From: Polyangium mundeleinium
Lineage (GTDB): Bacteria > Myxococcota_A > Polyangia > Polyangiales > Polyangiaceae
NCBI RefSeq assembly: GCF_028369105.1
Contig: NZ_JAQNDO010000001.1
Span: 2,907,711-2,971,710 of the forward strand
Direction of reading: 5' to 3'
Length of the DNA stretch: 64,000 bases
A program made the position numbers and the translations under genes. Under the pieces are notes generated by a model. That model was not told where the DNA came from. It made no database searches and was given only the letters and a program-made list of their open reading frames with translations. This document shows, in pieces, positions 33,399-42,713 of this stretch. Position 1 is the stretch's first letter. Each line of letters opens with the position of its first letter.

Positions 33399-36300
33399 CG
33401 GGCTTGCTCCCGTGGCGTTGGTTCGAGCTTGCACGTGAGCTCTTGCCGCAGCCCGCCCGCCTGGAGCACGGCGCCGCGGCGCTTCGAGCCTGAAGCTTCC
33501 CAGCGCACGACCAGGCTCCCCTCGCTGCGCGTGACGTCGTCGAGCCGGCGCTCGGCCCCGACGTCGATCGCCTCCACGCAGACCCGCTCCTCCGTCCAGC
33601 GCACGAGCGCCGCGCCCGACGCGCGCAACGACACGCCTGGCAGCGCGCGTGGGTCGAACCCGAGCCACGCCGAGGGCTCCATGGGCACGAGCGCACGCCA
33701 GCCCGTGGCCTTCTTGCAGCGCGGATCGTCGGCTGGCGTCGCCGTCGTCCACGACGCGAGCGGCGTCCGCGGCCGCGGGCTCGACGTCGCCGGATCGATC
33801 TCCGCGACGGCGACCACGCGCGGCGGGCTCCCGTCCCAGAGCAAGATCCCGATCGCCCCGTCGTCCCGCCGGGCCAGCGTCATCGGCCTGCGCCCGCCCG
33901 TGTCGCGCTCCTGACCCACGAAGACCGGCGGGCGTAGCGGCGCCTGCGCGTGCTCCTCGATCGTCATACGCCGGCGGATCTCGCCCAGCACGAGCGCGCG
34001 CTCCGGCCCGAGCAGGAGCCCGGCCCCCGGCGCGGCGTCGGCCACCGTGTAGCGCCGGGGTTCGAAGAGCGGCAGCGTCGCGACCCGCTCGTTCGTCACC
34101 ACGAGCTCGTGCTTGTCCGTCACGAACAGGAGCCCGACGTCCCCTTTCGGCGTCAGCAGCGGCGTCACCACCACGCGCCGCGTGTTCTCCAGGTCCGCGC
34201 TCGTCGCGTCGATCCGCAGCGGCGACGCGCCCGGCTCGAACAGCGCGCGCATCAGGAGCGAGTGCGTGCGCAGCGTCGCCGCGCTCGCCTTCCGCGGCGG
34301 CGTCTTCCCCGGCGCCGGCGGGGCCGCTCCGCCCTGCGGCATGTTCTTCAACAGGACCTGGAGCGCGTCCTTCGGGAGCTGCGCGAGCACCTCCGGCGGG
34401 AGCATCTGCGTGATCTCGGGCGGCAGCCCCGCTTGCCCCGGCTCCTCCCCGGGCACGTTCTCCACCTCGCGCACGAGCGTGACCATGTTGCCGAGCCCCG
34501 TTTGCCACGACAACCGTCCCTTGTCTGGCACGATCGCCGCGTCCGGCATGATCTCCGGTTTGCCGTTCGGCGTGCAGGTGAGGCGCATGGGCGCCTCCGG
34601 CTCCGGCTCCTCGACGGGGTTGTCCGGGTACACCACGGGCGCCGCGCCGGGTGATCCCCAGCCGAGGCGCGTCACCGGGCCGATCACGCACCCGAGCGGC
34701 GAGCAAAACCCGCCGAAGGACGCGGGCGGCAGCGGCGACCGCCCCGCGGCTTGGAAGCTCCGGCCGTGATCGATCGTCTCGTACAGATCGCCGTCCCGCG
34801 TGATCGCCAGGCCGAAGTCGCCCGTCACGCTCATGCCGAGGACCCGCGGCGGCGGGGGGAACGTCGTCACCCGCCCGTGCGGATCCACGACGACCCCGGC
34901 GAACACGCCGCTCACGTCGCCCGCGTTCGGCGACGCCACCCAGCCCTCGAGCGAGCCGTCCTCGCGCGCCTGGAACCGCCGATCCATGAACGGCCCGAGC
35001 GGCCCGCGCACGTTGCCCGAGTACATGCCGTACGGGCTCCACGACGGGCGCGAGAACACCATGCCGGAGACCTCGGCCGGCACCCGCACGATCCGCACCC
35101 CGCCCTGCACGACCACGCTCGACGTATCGTGTTTCGCCTCGGGCAAACCCTCCGCGTGGGGATCGACGACCAGCGCCACGGCCGTCCCGTCCCGCCGCGG
35201 CGCCCAGCCGTACAACTCCTGCCCGGGCGGCAGCTCGATCGCGTGCTCGACCCAGTCGTCCGGACCTCGCCGCACGCAGATCCGCGTCGCCGGCCGCAGC
35301 TCGCTGCCGAAGTCCATGCGCGACGGATCGTTCGGATCGACCAGCCGCGGCGTGTACTTGCACGATCCCACGAACGCGAGCGCGCCCGCGTCGTCGGTCA
35401 CGAAGTAGCCGTCATCGCTGAAGGCCTTCTCGACCACGGGCGGGAGCGCCCCGTCCCGCAGGCGCATCACGTACGAGCTCGTGTCCTGGTACATCTCCCA
35501 GCCGCACACGACGAGCGGCGCCTCGGGCCCCGCCACCGCCGAGCACATGAGCCCCGGCTGCGGAAAATCCGTCACGGCGCGGAGGATCGAAGCACCGGCG
35601 AGATCCACCTCCGCCACGGCCGACGGGCTCATCGCCAGCGCCCGCCCCGCCGCGACCCTCGCCCCGCCGAGCACCGCGGCCTGGATCGGCGGCGTATCCC
35701 GCCAGATCCACCACGCGTTCCGATCGTCCGCCCTCGACCCGGGCAGGATCGGCTCGAACCCGCGCCCGTGGCTCGATCCGTGTTGCGCCCCGTCCATCGG
35801 CCCGAATCGCCCGTCCGCGCCAAGCGGCAGGCGCCCTTGCCACGTGTCCACCGCGAGCGCGCCCGGCTGCACCAGGAACATCTTGTTCCCGATGCCCGCG
35901 ACGGACGCCGCGTCGTTCCACGTCGCACCTCCGTCCCCCGTCGAAGCGAGCCTGCCGAGGAAGTCCACGCGCGCCGCGCGTTTCGCGTCCAGCGCCGCGA
36001 AGTCCGCGAGCCCCGCCTCGCTCGGCGCTTCCAGCACGTCGCTCCCCTTCCGCAGCGCGGCCGTGCCTGCTTCCCCGAACACGAGCACCGCGTCGAGCCC
36101 GCTCCGCGCCCCGCGCACGGCCCCGAACCCGCGCGCCCCGCCGAACGCGACCGGCCGCATCGGCCCCGTGAACGTGTCCGACCGGAACACCCGCGTCCGG
36201 CTCCAATGCACGAACCCGCCGCCGAGGTGCGGCGCCACTGCGAGCGCCCCGAGGAGCGGATCACTCTTCAGCGCCAGATCGACGTCCCACGCCGCCGCCA

Positions 36301-36565
36301 GCACCTCGCCGCTCTCGGGCCCGAGCTCGAACCGCACGCCCGCCGAGACCAACCGATCCCGATCCGCCTCGTGCGAGACCCAGAACGACTCATCGACGGC
36401 CGTATGAAACAGCCGCGCCCCGCCCACGAGGGGCTTGTCGAGCCCGAGGGACGGCGCTGCTTGGGGGCTCGTCTTCGCGTGCGCCGGCTCGGGCGCCGGG
36501 CGTGTGCAGGCCCCGAGCGCGAGGGCCGCGGCGAGGAGAGACGTTCGATCGAGTCGTCCCAGCAT
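33395..36565 (-). CDS. large Asp-box propeller lipoprotein, paralogue 1 of 3
   Basis: 1056 residues, the longest of the set. Lipoprotein signal with lipobox LALGAC. Asp-box-like motifs GDGGATWNDA and TIDHGRSFQAA; Cys motif CSPLGCVIG-(4)-LGWG; CVRRGPDDWVEHAI. It has an extra Pro/Leu-rich segment (PPEVLAQLPKDALQVLL) before the last third, absent from the others. It is the first of three overlapping genes and follows a SnoaL-like gene by 54 bp. All three could sit together as a surface complex, since overlapping starts favour equal synthesis (inference). Confidence 0.85.
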   Translation of the reverse strand: MLGRLDRTSLLAAALALGACTRPAPEPAHAKTSPQAAPSLGLDKPLVGGARLFHTAVDESFWVSHEADRDRLVSAGVRFELGPESGEVLAAAWDVDLALKSDPLLGALAVAPHLGGGFVHWSRTRVFRSDTFTGPMRPVAFGGARGFGAVRGARSGLDAVLVFGEAGTAALRKGSDVLEAPSEAGLADFAALDAKRAARVDFLGRLASTGDGGATWNDAASVAGIGNKMFLVQPGALAVDTWQGRLPLGADGRFGPMDGAQHGSSHGRGFEPILPGSRADDRNAWWIWRDTPPIQAAVLGGARVAAGRALAMSPSAVAEVDLAGASILRAVTDFPQPGLMCSAVAGPEAPLVVCGWEMYQDTSSYVMRLRDGALPPVVEKAFSDDGYFVTDDAGALAFVGSCKYTPRLVDPNDPSRMDFGSELRPATRICVRRGPDDWVEHAIELPPGQELYGWAPRRDGTAVALVVDPHAEGLPEAKHDTSSVVVQGGVRIVRVPAEVSGMVFSRPSWSPYGMYSGNVRGPLGPFMDRRFQAREDGSLEGWVASPNAGDVSGVFAGVVVDPHGRVTTFPPPPRVLGMSVTGDFGLAITRDGDLYETIDHGRSFQAAGRSPLPPASFGGFCSPLGCVIGPVTRLGWGSPGAAPVVYPDNPVEEPEPEAPMRLTCTPNGKPEIMPDAAIVPDKGRLSWQTGLGNMVTLVREVENVPGEEPGQAGLPPEITQMLPPEVLAQLPKDALQVLLKNMPQGGAAPPAPGKTPPRKASAATLRTHSLLMRALFEPGASPLRIDATSADLENTRRVVVTPLLTPKGDVGLLFVTDKHELVVTNERVATLPLFEPRRYTVADAAPGAGLLLGPERALVLGEIRRRMTIEEHAQAPLRPPVFVGQERDTGGRRPMTLARRDDGAIGILLWDGSPPRVVAVAEIDPATSSPRPRTPLASWTTATPADDPRCKKATGWRALVPMEPSAWLGFDPRALPGVSLRASGAALVRWTEERVCVEAIDVGAERRLDDVTRSEGSLVVRWEASGSKRRGAVLQAGGLRQELTCKLEPTPREQAR

Positions 36566-36619
36566 CGGGAAAGCGCGCCGACGGTAGCGAAAGCGGCGCC
36601 CGCGTCCTAGGGGTTTTTG

Positions 36620-37084
36620 CTACCTCGCCCCGCGCCCGAGCGGCACGTGCGCGTGCGAATACGTTCGCTTCTCCCGCACCTTGCCCCCCTCGAAATGCAG
36701 CACGTCGAGCCCCTGCCAGGCGAAGACCCGCCCAACCACCCCGCGAAACACCAGGTTCCTCACCTCGGCGAGCCCGGGAAGCGCCGCCTGCCCGCCTTCG
36801 AGCTCGTGCCGGCAGGTCCAACGCACCATTGCTTTCCCGGCCTCCTCGTCGAGCAGCCGGTCCTCCGCGATGAATGAGATCTTGCCGAATTCGCCACGGA
36901 ATTGCGGCTCGAATGCCGCGCGGATCTTCCCCTTGCCGCGGTGCTCTTTGCCGTCGTACGTCACGTAGAGCGCGTCTTCCGTGAAATGATGCATCACGGC
37001 GTCGAGGTCGTTCCGGTTGAACGCGTCGAGGAAACCGTCGACGAGGACGAGCAAATCGTCACGGGAGAGCGCGTGGATCGCCAT
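36620..37084 (-). CDS. SnoaL/NTF2-like domain protein
   Basis: 154 residues from ATG 37084; an ATG at 37096 is also possible and neither has a clear ribosome site. The NTF2-like cone fold is indicated by VDGFLDAFNRNDLDAVMHHF, then EDALYVTYDGKEHRGKGKIR and a beta-rich end (GLDVLHFEGGKVREKRTYS). This family includes isomerases, hydratases and many binding proteins of unknown ligand; the motif 'FNRNDLD' is typical of SnoaL-like stress proteins. It lies 54 bp upstream of the propeller operon on the same strand and may belong to it. Confidence 0.82.
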   Translation of the reverse strand: MAIHALSRDDLLVLVDGFLDAFNRNDLDAVMHHFTEDALYVTYDGKEHRGKGKIRAAFEPQFRGEFGKISFIAEDRLLDEEAGKAMVRWTCRHELEGGQAALPGLAEVRNLVFRGVVGRVFAWQGLDVLHFEGGKVREKRTYSHAHVPLGRGAR

Positions 37085-37274
37085 CGGGCGCCGCATCGTC
37101 GCCGCCGCTCGCTCCCTTGTCAACACGCCCGCTCTCGCGCGAGGGGGGCTCGCATCCTCCTTCCCACGAGCGCCCCTTCCTGTGGTACGAACGCCCCGCG
37201 GCGCGCCTGTCCTCGTGGACACGGGTTCGCCGCGTACAGCCGACGCGCCGCCTGCCGATGTTTCGGATGTTCCC

Positions 37275-37967
37275 ATGTGTGGCCGATACACCCTGACGAA
37301 CGTAGCGCCGAACCTGCTCGGCCCCCTTTTCGGGGTGGACGACGTCCCGCTCCTCTCGCCGCGCTTCAATGTCGCGCCCACCCAGGACATGCCCGTCGTG
37401 CGTGTCCTCGCGCCGGGCGCGCCGCGCACGATCGAGCTCGCTCGCTGGGGCCTCGTCCCTTCGTGGGCGAAGGACGTCTCGATCGGCGATCGCATGATCA
37501 ACGCCCGCGTCGAGACCGCCGCCGAGAAGCCCGCGTACCGATCGAGCTTCAAGTCGAAGCGTTGCCTCGTCGTCACGGACGGCTTCTACGAGTGGAAAAA
37601 GCTCGGCACCGGCAAGAAGCAGCCTTGCCGCATCCACATGCCGGACGAGAAGCCGTTCGCCTTCGCCGGGTTATGGGCGCGCTGGAAGAACGCCGAGGGC
37701 AGCACGCTCGACACCTTCACCATCCTCACGGCCGAGGCCCGCGCGGCGGTGGCGGACGTGCATGATCGCATGCCCGTCATCCTCTCCACGGATGCTTACG
37801 GATCCTGGCTCGATCCGGAGGAGCAGCGACCTGATGTCCTGCAGGCGATGGTCGCGGCGCGCGTGGGCGACGACCTCGTCGTGACGCCCGTCTCCACGCG
37901 CGTCAACAACCCGCGCAACGAGGGACCGGAGAACGTGCGTCCCCTTTTTGCGCAGGATTTGCAGTGA
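37275..37967 (+). CDS. yedK: SRAP family protein (YedK/HMCES), abasic-site crosslinker
   Basis: 230 residues starting MCGRYTL. Cys2, exposed by Met removal, is the residue that forms a thiazolidine crosslink with abasic sites in single-stranded DNA. Other conserved parts are RFNVAPTQ, ARWGLVPSWAKD, MINARVETAAEKPAYR (Asn/Arg/Glu active site), CLVVTDGFYEWKK and VHDRMPVIL (active-site His). All are intact and the length is normal. The family protects abasic sites and is often SOS-linked; I see no obvious LexA-type operator upstream. Confidence 0.95.
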   Translation: MCGRYTLTNVAPNLLGPLFGVDDVPLLSPRFNVAPTQDMPVVRVLAPGAPRTIELARWGLVPSWAKDVSIGDRMINARVETAAEKPAYRSSFKSKRCLVVTDGFYEWKKLGTGKKQPCRIHMPDEKPFAFAGLWARWKNAEGSTLDTFTILTAEARAAVADVHDRMPVILSTDAYGSWLDPEEQRPDVLQAMVAARVGDDLVVTPVSTRVNNPRNEGPENVRPLFAQDLQ

Positions 37968-38189
37968 CCGCGCGACATGCGAGGGGCGCGGACATCAGTG
38001 CGATGTCCAGGCATCAGCACAGCTCGCGCGGGACGGACCTTCGGCGCGCGATCTTTGCGCGACACGCGCCACGTTCGCGCGTCATCTGCTCGATCGGGCC
38101 CTTCCCGACGGCATCCATGCCGTGGCATAAGAATTGTCTATGTAGGTGGCGAATCCCCTGAACCCCCCGCCCCCCGGAGGAGGTACGTC

Positions 38190-39140
38190 ATGTCCGCATT
38201 CGCCCTTGTCGCCGAACCCGATCCAGCCCTCTCTGCCGCCCAGGTTGCCGTCGTCGACGCCCTCGGCCTCGTCCCACTCGTGGCGCAGGACGGAGAGCGC
38301 GCCATCTGGCTGCTCCGCCGCTTTGGGACCCCGGCGCTCCTCGTCACGTCGCTCTCGCTCCCCGTCGTCGACGGGTTCGAGGTGCTCGACTGGCTGCGCG
38401 CGCGCATCAGCGGTCGTGGCGCGAAGGTCATCGTCACCTCGCCGTTCCCCGAGCTCCGCACCTTCGCCGGCGCGCTGCGCGAGCACCTCGGCATCAGCGC
38501 GATCCTGCCGCACCGCGCCTCACCGGACACGCTCCGGAACGTCGCCGAGGCCTTGCTGAAGGGCGCGGAGCTGCCGGCGCCGCTCTCGGAGGCGGCGCTC
38601 TCGACACCGCAGGCCCGTTCCGTCCGCTCGATGCAGGAGGGGCCGCGGGATCCGCGCCTCGACTGGTTCGTTCGGTCGGCGGCGGAGGAGCTGCACGCGT
38701 CGGTGGCGCTTGCGATCGTGGCCCAGGGGGAGGGCCGCGCCCTGATCTCGGCGGTGGGGATGGATGCGCGCAGGTGGCCGGTGCTCGGGGGGATCGGCCG
38801 GCATGTGCTCGGGGCGGGGGAGACGCTCGTCGTGTCGGACGCGTTCGCGCATCCGTTCTTCCAGGGCGACGTCTCGGTGATGGAGGGCCTCGTGCGGGGG
38901 TTCGCGGCGGCGCCGGTGCTCGACGCGGCGGGCCGCACGCGGGGCATGCTCTGCGTGATCGAGCCGAAGGCGCGCCTGCGCATCGGACCGGAGGGCCTCG
39001 TGCGCCTCGCCGAGCGAGCGCGGCTCATCGGCACGGCGATCCCCAACATCGAGCCTGGCGTGGGCCGCCTCCTCCGCGCCAGCCGCCGCCGGATCATCGA
39101 AGCGATGCCGGACAGCGCGCCCATCTCGAGCCCGCGTTAG
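38190..39140 (+). CDS. pseudo-receiver plus GAF domain protein
   Basis: 316 residues with a very strong CCCGGAGGAGG ribosome site. Residues 1-125 have the CheY-like fold: acidic start LVAEPDP, then VTSLSLPVVDGFEVLDWLR where the phospho-accepting Asp of the usual D-L-x-L-P is Ser, so phosphorylation as in normal receivers is unlikely. The switch Thr/Ser (VIVTSPFPE) is present. Residues ~165-300 form a GAF-type domain (GIGRHVLGAGETLVVSDAFA, GFAAAPVLDAAGRTRGMLCV). There is no output enzyme or DNA-binding domain. It probably works as a ligand-responsive adaptor in a signalling complex. Confidence 0.84.
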   Translation: MSAFALVAEPDPALSAAQVAVVDALGLVPLVAQDGERAIWLLRRFGTPALLVTSLSLPVVDGFEVLDWLRARISGRGAKVIVTSPFPELRTFAGALREHLGISAILPHRASPDTLRNVAEALLKGAELPAPLSEAALSTPQARSVRSMQEGPRDPRLDWFVRSAAEELHASVALAIVAQGEGRALISAVGMDARRWPVLGGIGRHVLGAGETLVVSDAFAHPFFQGDVSVMEGLVRGFAAAPVLDAAGRTRGMLCVIEPKARLRIGPEGLVRLAERARLIGTAIPNIEPGVGRLLRASRRRIIEAMPDSAPISSPR

Positions 39141-39282
39141 CCTCGATTCCTCCCTCATCTCCCCGCTTCTGAACGAAGAGCCGTCGGGGGCGAGGCTTGT
39201 CTCCCCGCGCAAAACCGAAGGTTCTGCGCGGAAATGCAGGCCGAAGCTGGCCTTCCGCCTTGGATTCCGGTATCAGTGGCGC

Positions 39283-39885
39283 ATGCCCCCGGCAGGCCCC
39301 CCGAGAACCCACTCCAGTGCGGAAGACCACATCCGCTGGAGCAGGGGGGAGCTGCGCATCAAGGTCACGGACGACGTCGTCTACGAGCAGGTCAGCGGCT
39401 ATCTCGAAAAAGAGGTAGTGAGTAAAATCACGCACCCCATCGACAAGCTGATCAGCCAGGGCGCGAAACCCGTCATCTTCAACGATTGGTGGGAGCTCAG
39501 CGGCTACGACTCCGACGCCCGCCTCAAGCTGACGGATTGGATCTTCTGGATCCGCGGCAAGATCGTCGGCAGCCACATCCTCGTCCGCTCGAAGATCGTC
39601 AGCATGGGCGTCTCGATCGCGAACCTCGCGCTCGGGGGAATGCTCACGGTCTACACCGATCGGCAGGAGTTCACGCTCGCGTACCATCGCGCCCTGCGGC
39701 AGAGCATGAAGCCGCCCCACACGTCTCCGTCCTCGGCGTCGAGCCCTGCCTCGATGGGGGCGCCCGCGTCCACGGCGACCCCGCCGGCCTCGCAGACCTC
39801 GACCGGGGTCGCCGCGTCGCCGAGCGGCTCCTCCCCGGGATCCTCGCACGACGAACCGGTGCGGCCTCCGCGCTCGATCCGCTGA
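39283..39885 (+). CDS. STAS/SpoIIAA-like protein with disordered Ser/Pro tail
   Basis: 200 residues. Residues ~20-140 have an alternating beta-alpha pattern with VIFNDWWELSGYDSDAR, DWIFWIRGKIVGSHILVR and MGVSIANLALGGMLTVYTD. This resembles a group of myxobacterial STAS/SpoIIAA-like proteins, though I could not test that. The last 60 residues are Ser/Pro/Ala/Thr-rich and probably disordered. The ribosome site is weak and the start is chosen by domain fit. Neighbouring signalling genes support a regulatory or protein-binding role. Confidence 0.65.
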   Translation: MPPAGPPRTHSSAEDHIRWSRGELRIKVTDDVVYEQVSGYLEKEVVSKITHPIDKLISQGAKPVIFNDWWELSGYDSDARLKLTDWIFWIRGKIVGSHILVRSKIVSMGVSIANLALGGMLTVYTDRQEFTLAYHRALRQSMKPPHTSPSSASSPASMGAPASTATPPASQTSTGVAASPSGSSPGSSHDEPVRPPRSIR

Positions 39886-39992
39886 TACGCCGTGGGCGGC
39901 ACGGGGGGTTGGGTGTCAAGAGGCAATGACGTGCCTTTGGGCATATCGTGGCGTCCGTCCGGCGTGGTAGGAGTCGGAGAGGAGAGGCGGCC

Positions 39993-41237
39993 ATGAGCAC
40001 CGACAGCCCCAGGCTGCACCCCGACATACCCGAAGGCGCGGCCGTGCCGCGTGTACCCGCGTGGTACGTCGATCGAACGGCGGCGCGCGCGCGTTTTGGC
40101 GAGGCCGTCGACTCGTTCGGCCCTTTCCTCATGCGCGGCGACCCGCCGGCCGACGAGCTCGTCGCCGTGTTGAACGATCTCCGCCCTGCGCAGGCGAACC
40201 GCATGCTCCAGCAGGCGCTCGACGAGGGCATCGCCAGCGTCCGCCGCCCGCCGCGCGCGTTCGTGCAGTTCTTCCGGCAGATCGACGAGATTCCGCTCTG
40301 GCTCGACTGGGACAAACTCGACCGCGGCGGCCGCGCCGTGTTACGCACCGGCCCGCTCGGCGCGGTTGTCCTCGCCTGCTACTCGCTCCCGCTCTCCTAT
40401 GCCTCGCCGGATGGCAGTAAGCCCCTCACGGCCTCGGGCCGCCTCGTCCAGCGCGCTTCCCGCAGGCTCACCGAGACCGCGCGTTTCCTCGTGGAGACGT
40501 GCCGCCCGGGTGGCCTTCGCCGTGGCGCCGAGGGCTTCAAGATCACGATCCGCGTCCGGCTCATGCACGCCCAGGTGCGCAGGCTCCTGCTCCAGCGCAA
40601 ATCCTGGCCCTACGAGCGCTGGGGCATCCCCGTGAACCAGGCGTACATGGCCGGGACGAACGTGCTCTTCTCGTCCGTCCTCATCGAGGGCCTGTCCAAG
40701 CTCGGTTACGAGGTCCCGCAGGCCGAGCGTGACGACATCGTCCAGCTCTGGCGTTACGGCGGCCTGCTCAGCGGCGTCGATTCGACGATCTGCGCGGCCA
40801 CGGAGGCCGAGGGCCTCCGCCTCATCCGGCTGATCCATGCGGTGATGGATCCGCCCGACGACGACTCGCGCGCGCTCGTGAAGGCGCTCATGGAGGCGCC
40901 GCTCGAGCTCGCGAAGAACCCGGCGCAGAAGGCGGTGGCGCAGCGGCTCGTGGATCTGCTCTACGGTCTGTCGCGGCACCTCGTCGGCGAGGACCTGGCG
41001 GACGCGCTCGCGTATCCGCGCACGTCGTGGCGCCACGTCGCGCCGGTGCTCCGGGGGATGAACATGATGATGAACTCCTTCCAGCGCCGGGTGCCCGAGA
41101 GCCGCGACGCGCTCTATCGGTTTGGGCTCGAAGCTTGGGAGAGGGTCATCGAGAACGGCCTCGCCGGCATCCCGGCGGCGTTCGATTTCCGCAAGGCGAC
41201 CGTGGGGGATCAGGGAGGTCCGACGCATGCTCCGTGA
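39993..41237 (+). CDS. MpaB/latex-clearing-type oxygenase family protein (DUF2236)
   Basis: 414 residues; GGAGAGGAGAGG precedes the ATG. All-helical protein matching the MpaB/Lcp heme oxygenase-like family: RTGPLGAVVLACYSLPLSYA, IRVRLMHAQVRRLLL (conserved His/Arg region expected near heme), GIPVNQAYMAGTNVLFS, and a C-terminal helical bundle. Known relatives include the fungal MpaB oxygenase of mycophenolic acid synthesis and rubber oxygenase Lcp. No signal peptide, so it acts inside the cell. It overlaps the next gene by 11 bp, the first member of a three-gene operon. Confidence 0.82.
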   Translation: MSTDSPRLHPDIPEGAAVPRVPAWYVDRTAARARFGEAVDSFGPFLMRGDPPADELVAVLNDLRPAQANRMLQQALDEGIASVRRPPRAFVQFFRQIDEIPLWLDWDKLDRGGRAVLRTGPLGAVVLACYSLPLSYASPDGSKPLTASGRLVQRASRRLTETARFLVETCRPGGLRRGAEGFKITIRVRLMHAQVRRLLLQRKSWPYERWGIPVNQAYMAGTNVLFSSVLIEGLSKLGYEVPQAERDDIVQLWRYGGLLSGVDSTICAATEAEGLRLIRLIHAVMDPPDDDSRALVKALMEAPLELAKNPAQKAVAQRLVDLLYGLSRHLVGEDLADALAYPRTSWRHVAPVLRGMNMMMNSFQRRVPESRDALYRFGLEAWERVIENGLAGIPAAFDFRKATVGDQGGPTHAP

Positions 41238-42711
41238 CAAGCTGAGTTTCCTGGGGGATCAGGACATCGAACTCCTGCTCCGTTCGAGCCAGAGGCGGCA
41301 CGTCGTGCGCGGTGAGACCATCGTCCGGGAGGGCCAGAGCCCCGAGGCGATCTTCCTCGTGCAAGAGGGCTTCATCTCGGTCCGCGCGGGCGGCGTCACC
41401 GTCGGCTACTTCGGCCCGGGCCAGATCCTCGGCGAGATCTCCTTCCTCGAACGACGCAGCGCGAGCGCCACCGTCGTCGCCGAGGGCGACGCCGTCCTGA
41501 ACCGCATCGACAACGCCGACCTCGAGGCCCTCCTCTCCGCGCACCCCGACCTCGCGGCCCGCTTCTATCGCTCGCTCGCGGTGAGTTTGTCCCGCCGCGT
41601 GCGCGCCTTGAGCGGCAGCCTCACGAAGCTCCGCGGCCAGCGCTCGCACAAGGCGCGTTACGGCCAGCTCTCGGCGCGGCACGTCCCTTCGAGCCTGATC
41701 GACGGCCTCACGAGCGTCTTGCGTGAAGTCCAGCGTGTCGAGGAGTCGCTCGCGGCGCGCCGGATGGCGCCGGACGCGGCGGCGCGTGTGGTCGCATCTT
41801 CGTGTGATCGCGTGGTCGCCTTGCTCGAAGAGCACACCACGGAGAAGGCGCTGCTCGCGATCAGCGTCGACGACCTCCTCACGTTCCGGGACATCAGCCG
41901 CTTGCGCGAGGGTGTTGGCAGCTTCGTCTTCCGCATCTGCTTCGCGCTGCTCATGTCGAGCGCGACGATCGCGCGCCTCTACGACAAACCCGGCGGCGTC
42001 GCCGAGGACGACGGCACGCGCCGCGCGATCGCCGACGCGGATGCCGAGGGCGACGGCCTCATCGGTCCGCTCGTCGACCGGTGGTTCCTCGATCGGCCTG
42101 TCTGCCGGGCGCGCCGCGACAGCCGCAAGGCGATGGCCGCCGAGATCGTCCGTCGCGCCACCGAGCACGCGGGCCCTGGCGCGTTCCTGGTGACGAGCAT
42201 CGGAAGCGGCGGCGGCGACGAGCTGCTCGACGCGATGGACGAGGCGGGCGAGGGCGTCCTCGCGGCGACGTGCATCGACCCGGATCCGGACGCGCTCCGC
42301 CGGGGCAACCACCTGGCTTCGGAGGCGGGCCACGCCTCGTCGATGACCTTCCTTTGCGCGGAGCCCTTGAGCCTCTCTGGCTCGGGCTCGGAGATCTTCC
42401 TCGGACCGCAGCACATGGTCTACGCGCTCTACTTCTTCGATTACCTCTCGGACGACGACGCGGTGGCGCTGCTCGACTGGATCTGGGGCCACCTCGCGCC
42501 TTCGGGGACGGCGGTATGGACGGCGCTCGGCCCGGACCTCACGGATTTGCCGATGATGGAGCACCTGCTCGAATGGGCCGTCGTTCCGCGCGACGCGCCG
42601 GCGATCCGCGCGCTCGTCTCGCGCTCGCGTTTTGGCCGCGCGGTCGAGGTCCAGCCGCTCGAAGGCTCTTCGCTCCACATGGTCACGTGCACGCGGGAGC
42701 CGGCTCCGTGA
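41227..42711 (+). CDS. cyclic-nucleotide-binding domain fused to SAM-methyltransferase-like domain
   Basis: 494 residues; the start follows GGGAGGTCCGACGC and lies inside the end of the upstream gene. Residues ~10-120 form a CAP-type cNMP-binding beta-barrel (GETIVREGQSPEAIFLVQEG; GQILGEISFLERRSASATVV, the phosphate-binding-cassette region). A helical linker follows. Residues ~310-490 look like a class I methyltransferase: motif I-like FLVTSIGSGGGDELLDAM, acidic strand CIDPDPDALRRG, late VYALYFFDYLSDDDAVALL. The fusion implies a methylation-type activity gated by cAMP or cGMP. The substrate is unknown; the adjacent oxygenase may share a pathway. Confidence 0.82.
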   Translation: MLRDKLSFLGDQDIELLLRSSQRRHVVRGETIVREGQSPEAIFLVQEGFISVRAGGVTVGYFGPGQILGEISFLERRSASATVVAEGDAVLNRIDNADLEALLSAHPDLAARFYRSLAVSLSRRVRALSGSLTKLRGQRSHKARYGQLSARHVPSSLIDGLTSVLREVQRVEESLAARRMAPDAAARVVASSCDRVVALLEEHTTEKALLAISVDDLLTFRDISRLREGVGSFVFRICFALLMSSATIARLYDKPGGVAEDDGTRRAIADADAEGDGLIGPLVDRWFLDRPVCRARRDSRKAMAAEIVRRATEHAGPGAFLVTSIGSGGGDELLDAMDEAGEGVLAATCIDPDPDALRRGNHLASEAGHASSMTFLCAEPLSLSGSGSEIFLGPQHMVYALYFFDYLSDDDAVALLDWIWGHLAPSGTAVWTALGPDLTDLPMMEHLLEWAVVPRDAPAIRALVSRSRFGRAVEVQPLEGSSLHMVTCTREPAP

Positions 42712-42713
42712 CC

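Noticed and set aside
37085-37125. Sigma-70 promoter (minus strand TTGACA) of the SnoaL-like gene
   Set aside because: The -10 at 17-bp spacing (GACGAT) is poor and would place the start almost on the ATG.
38123-38138. Sigma-54 promoter of the pseudo-receiver gene
   Set aside because: TGGCATAAGAATTGTC has the -24 element but the critical GC at -12 is GT, so it was not listed as a feature.
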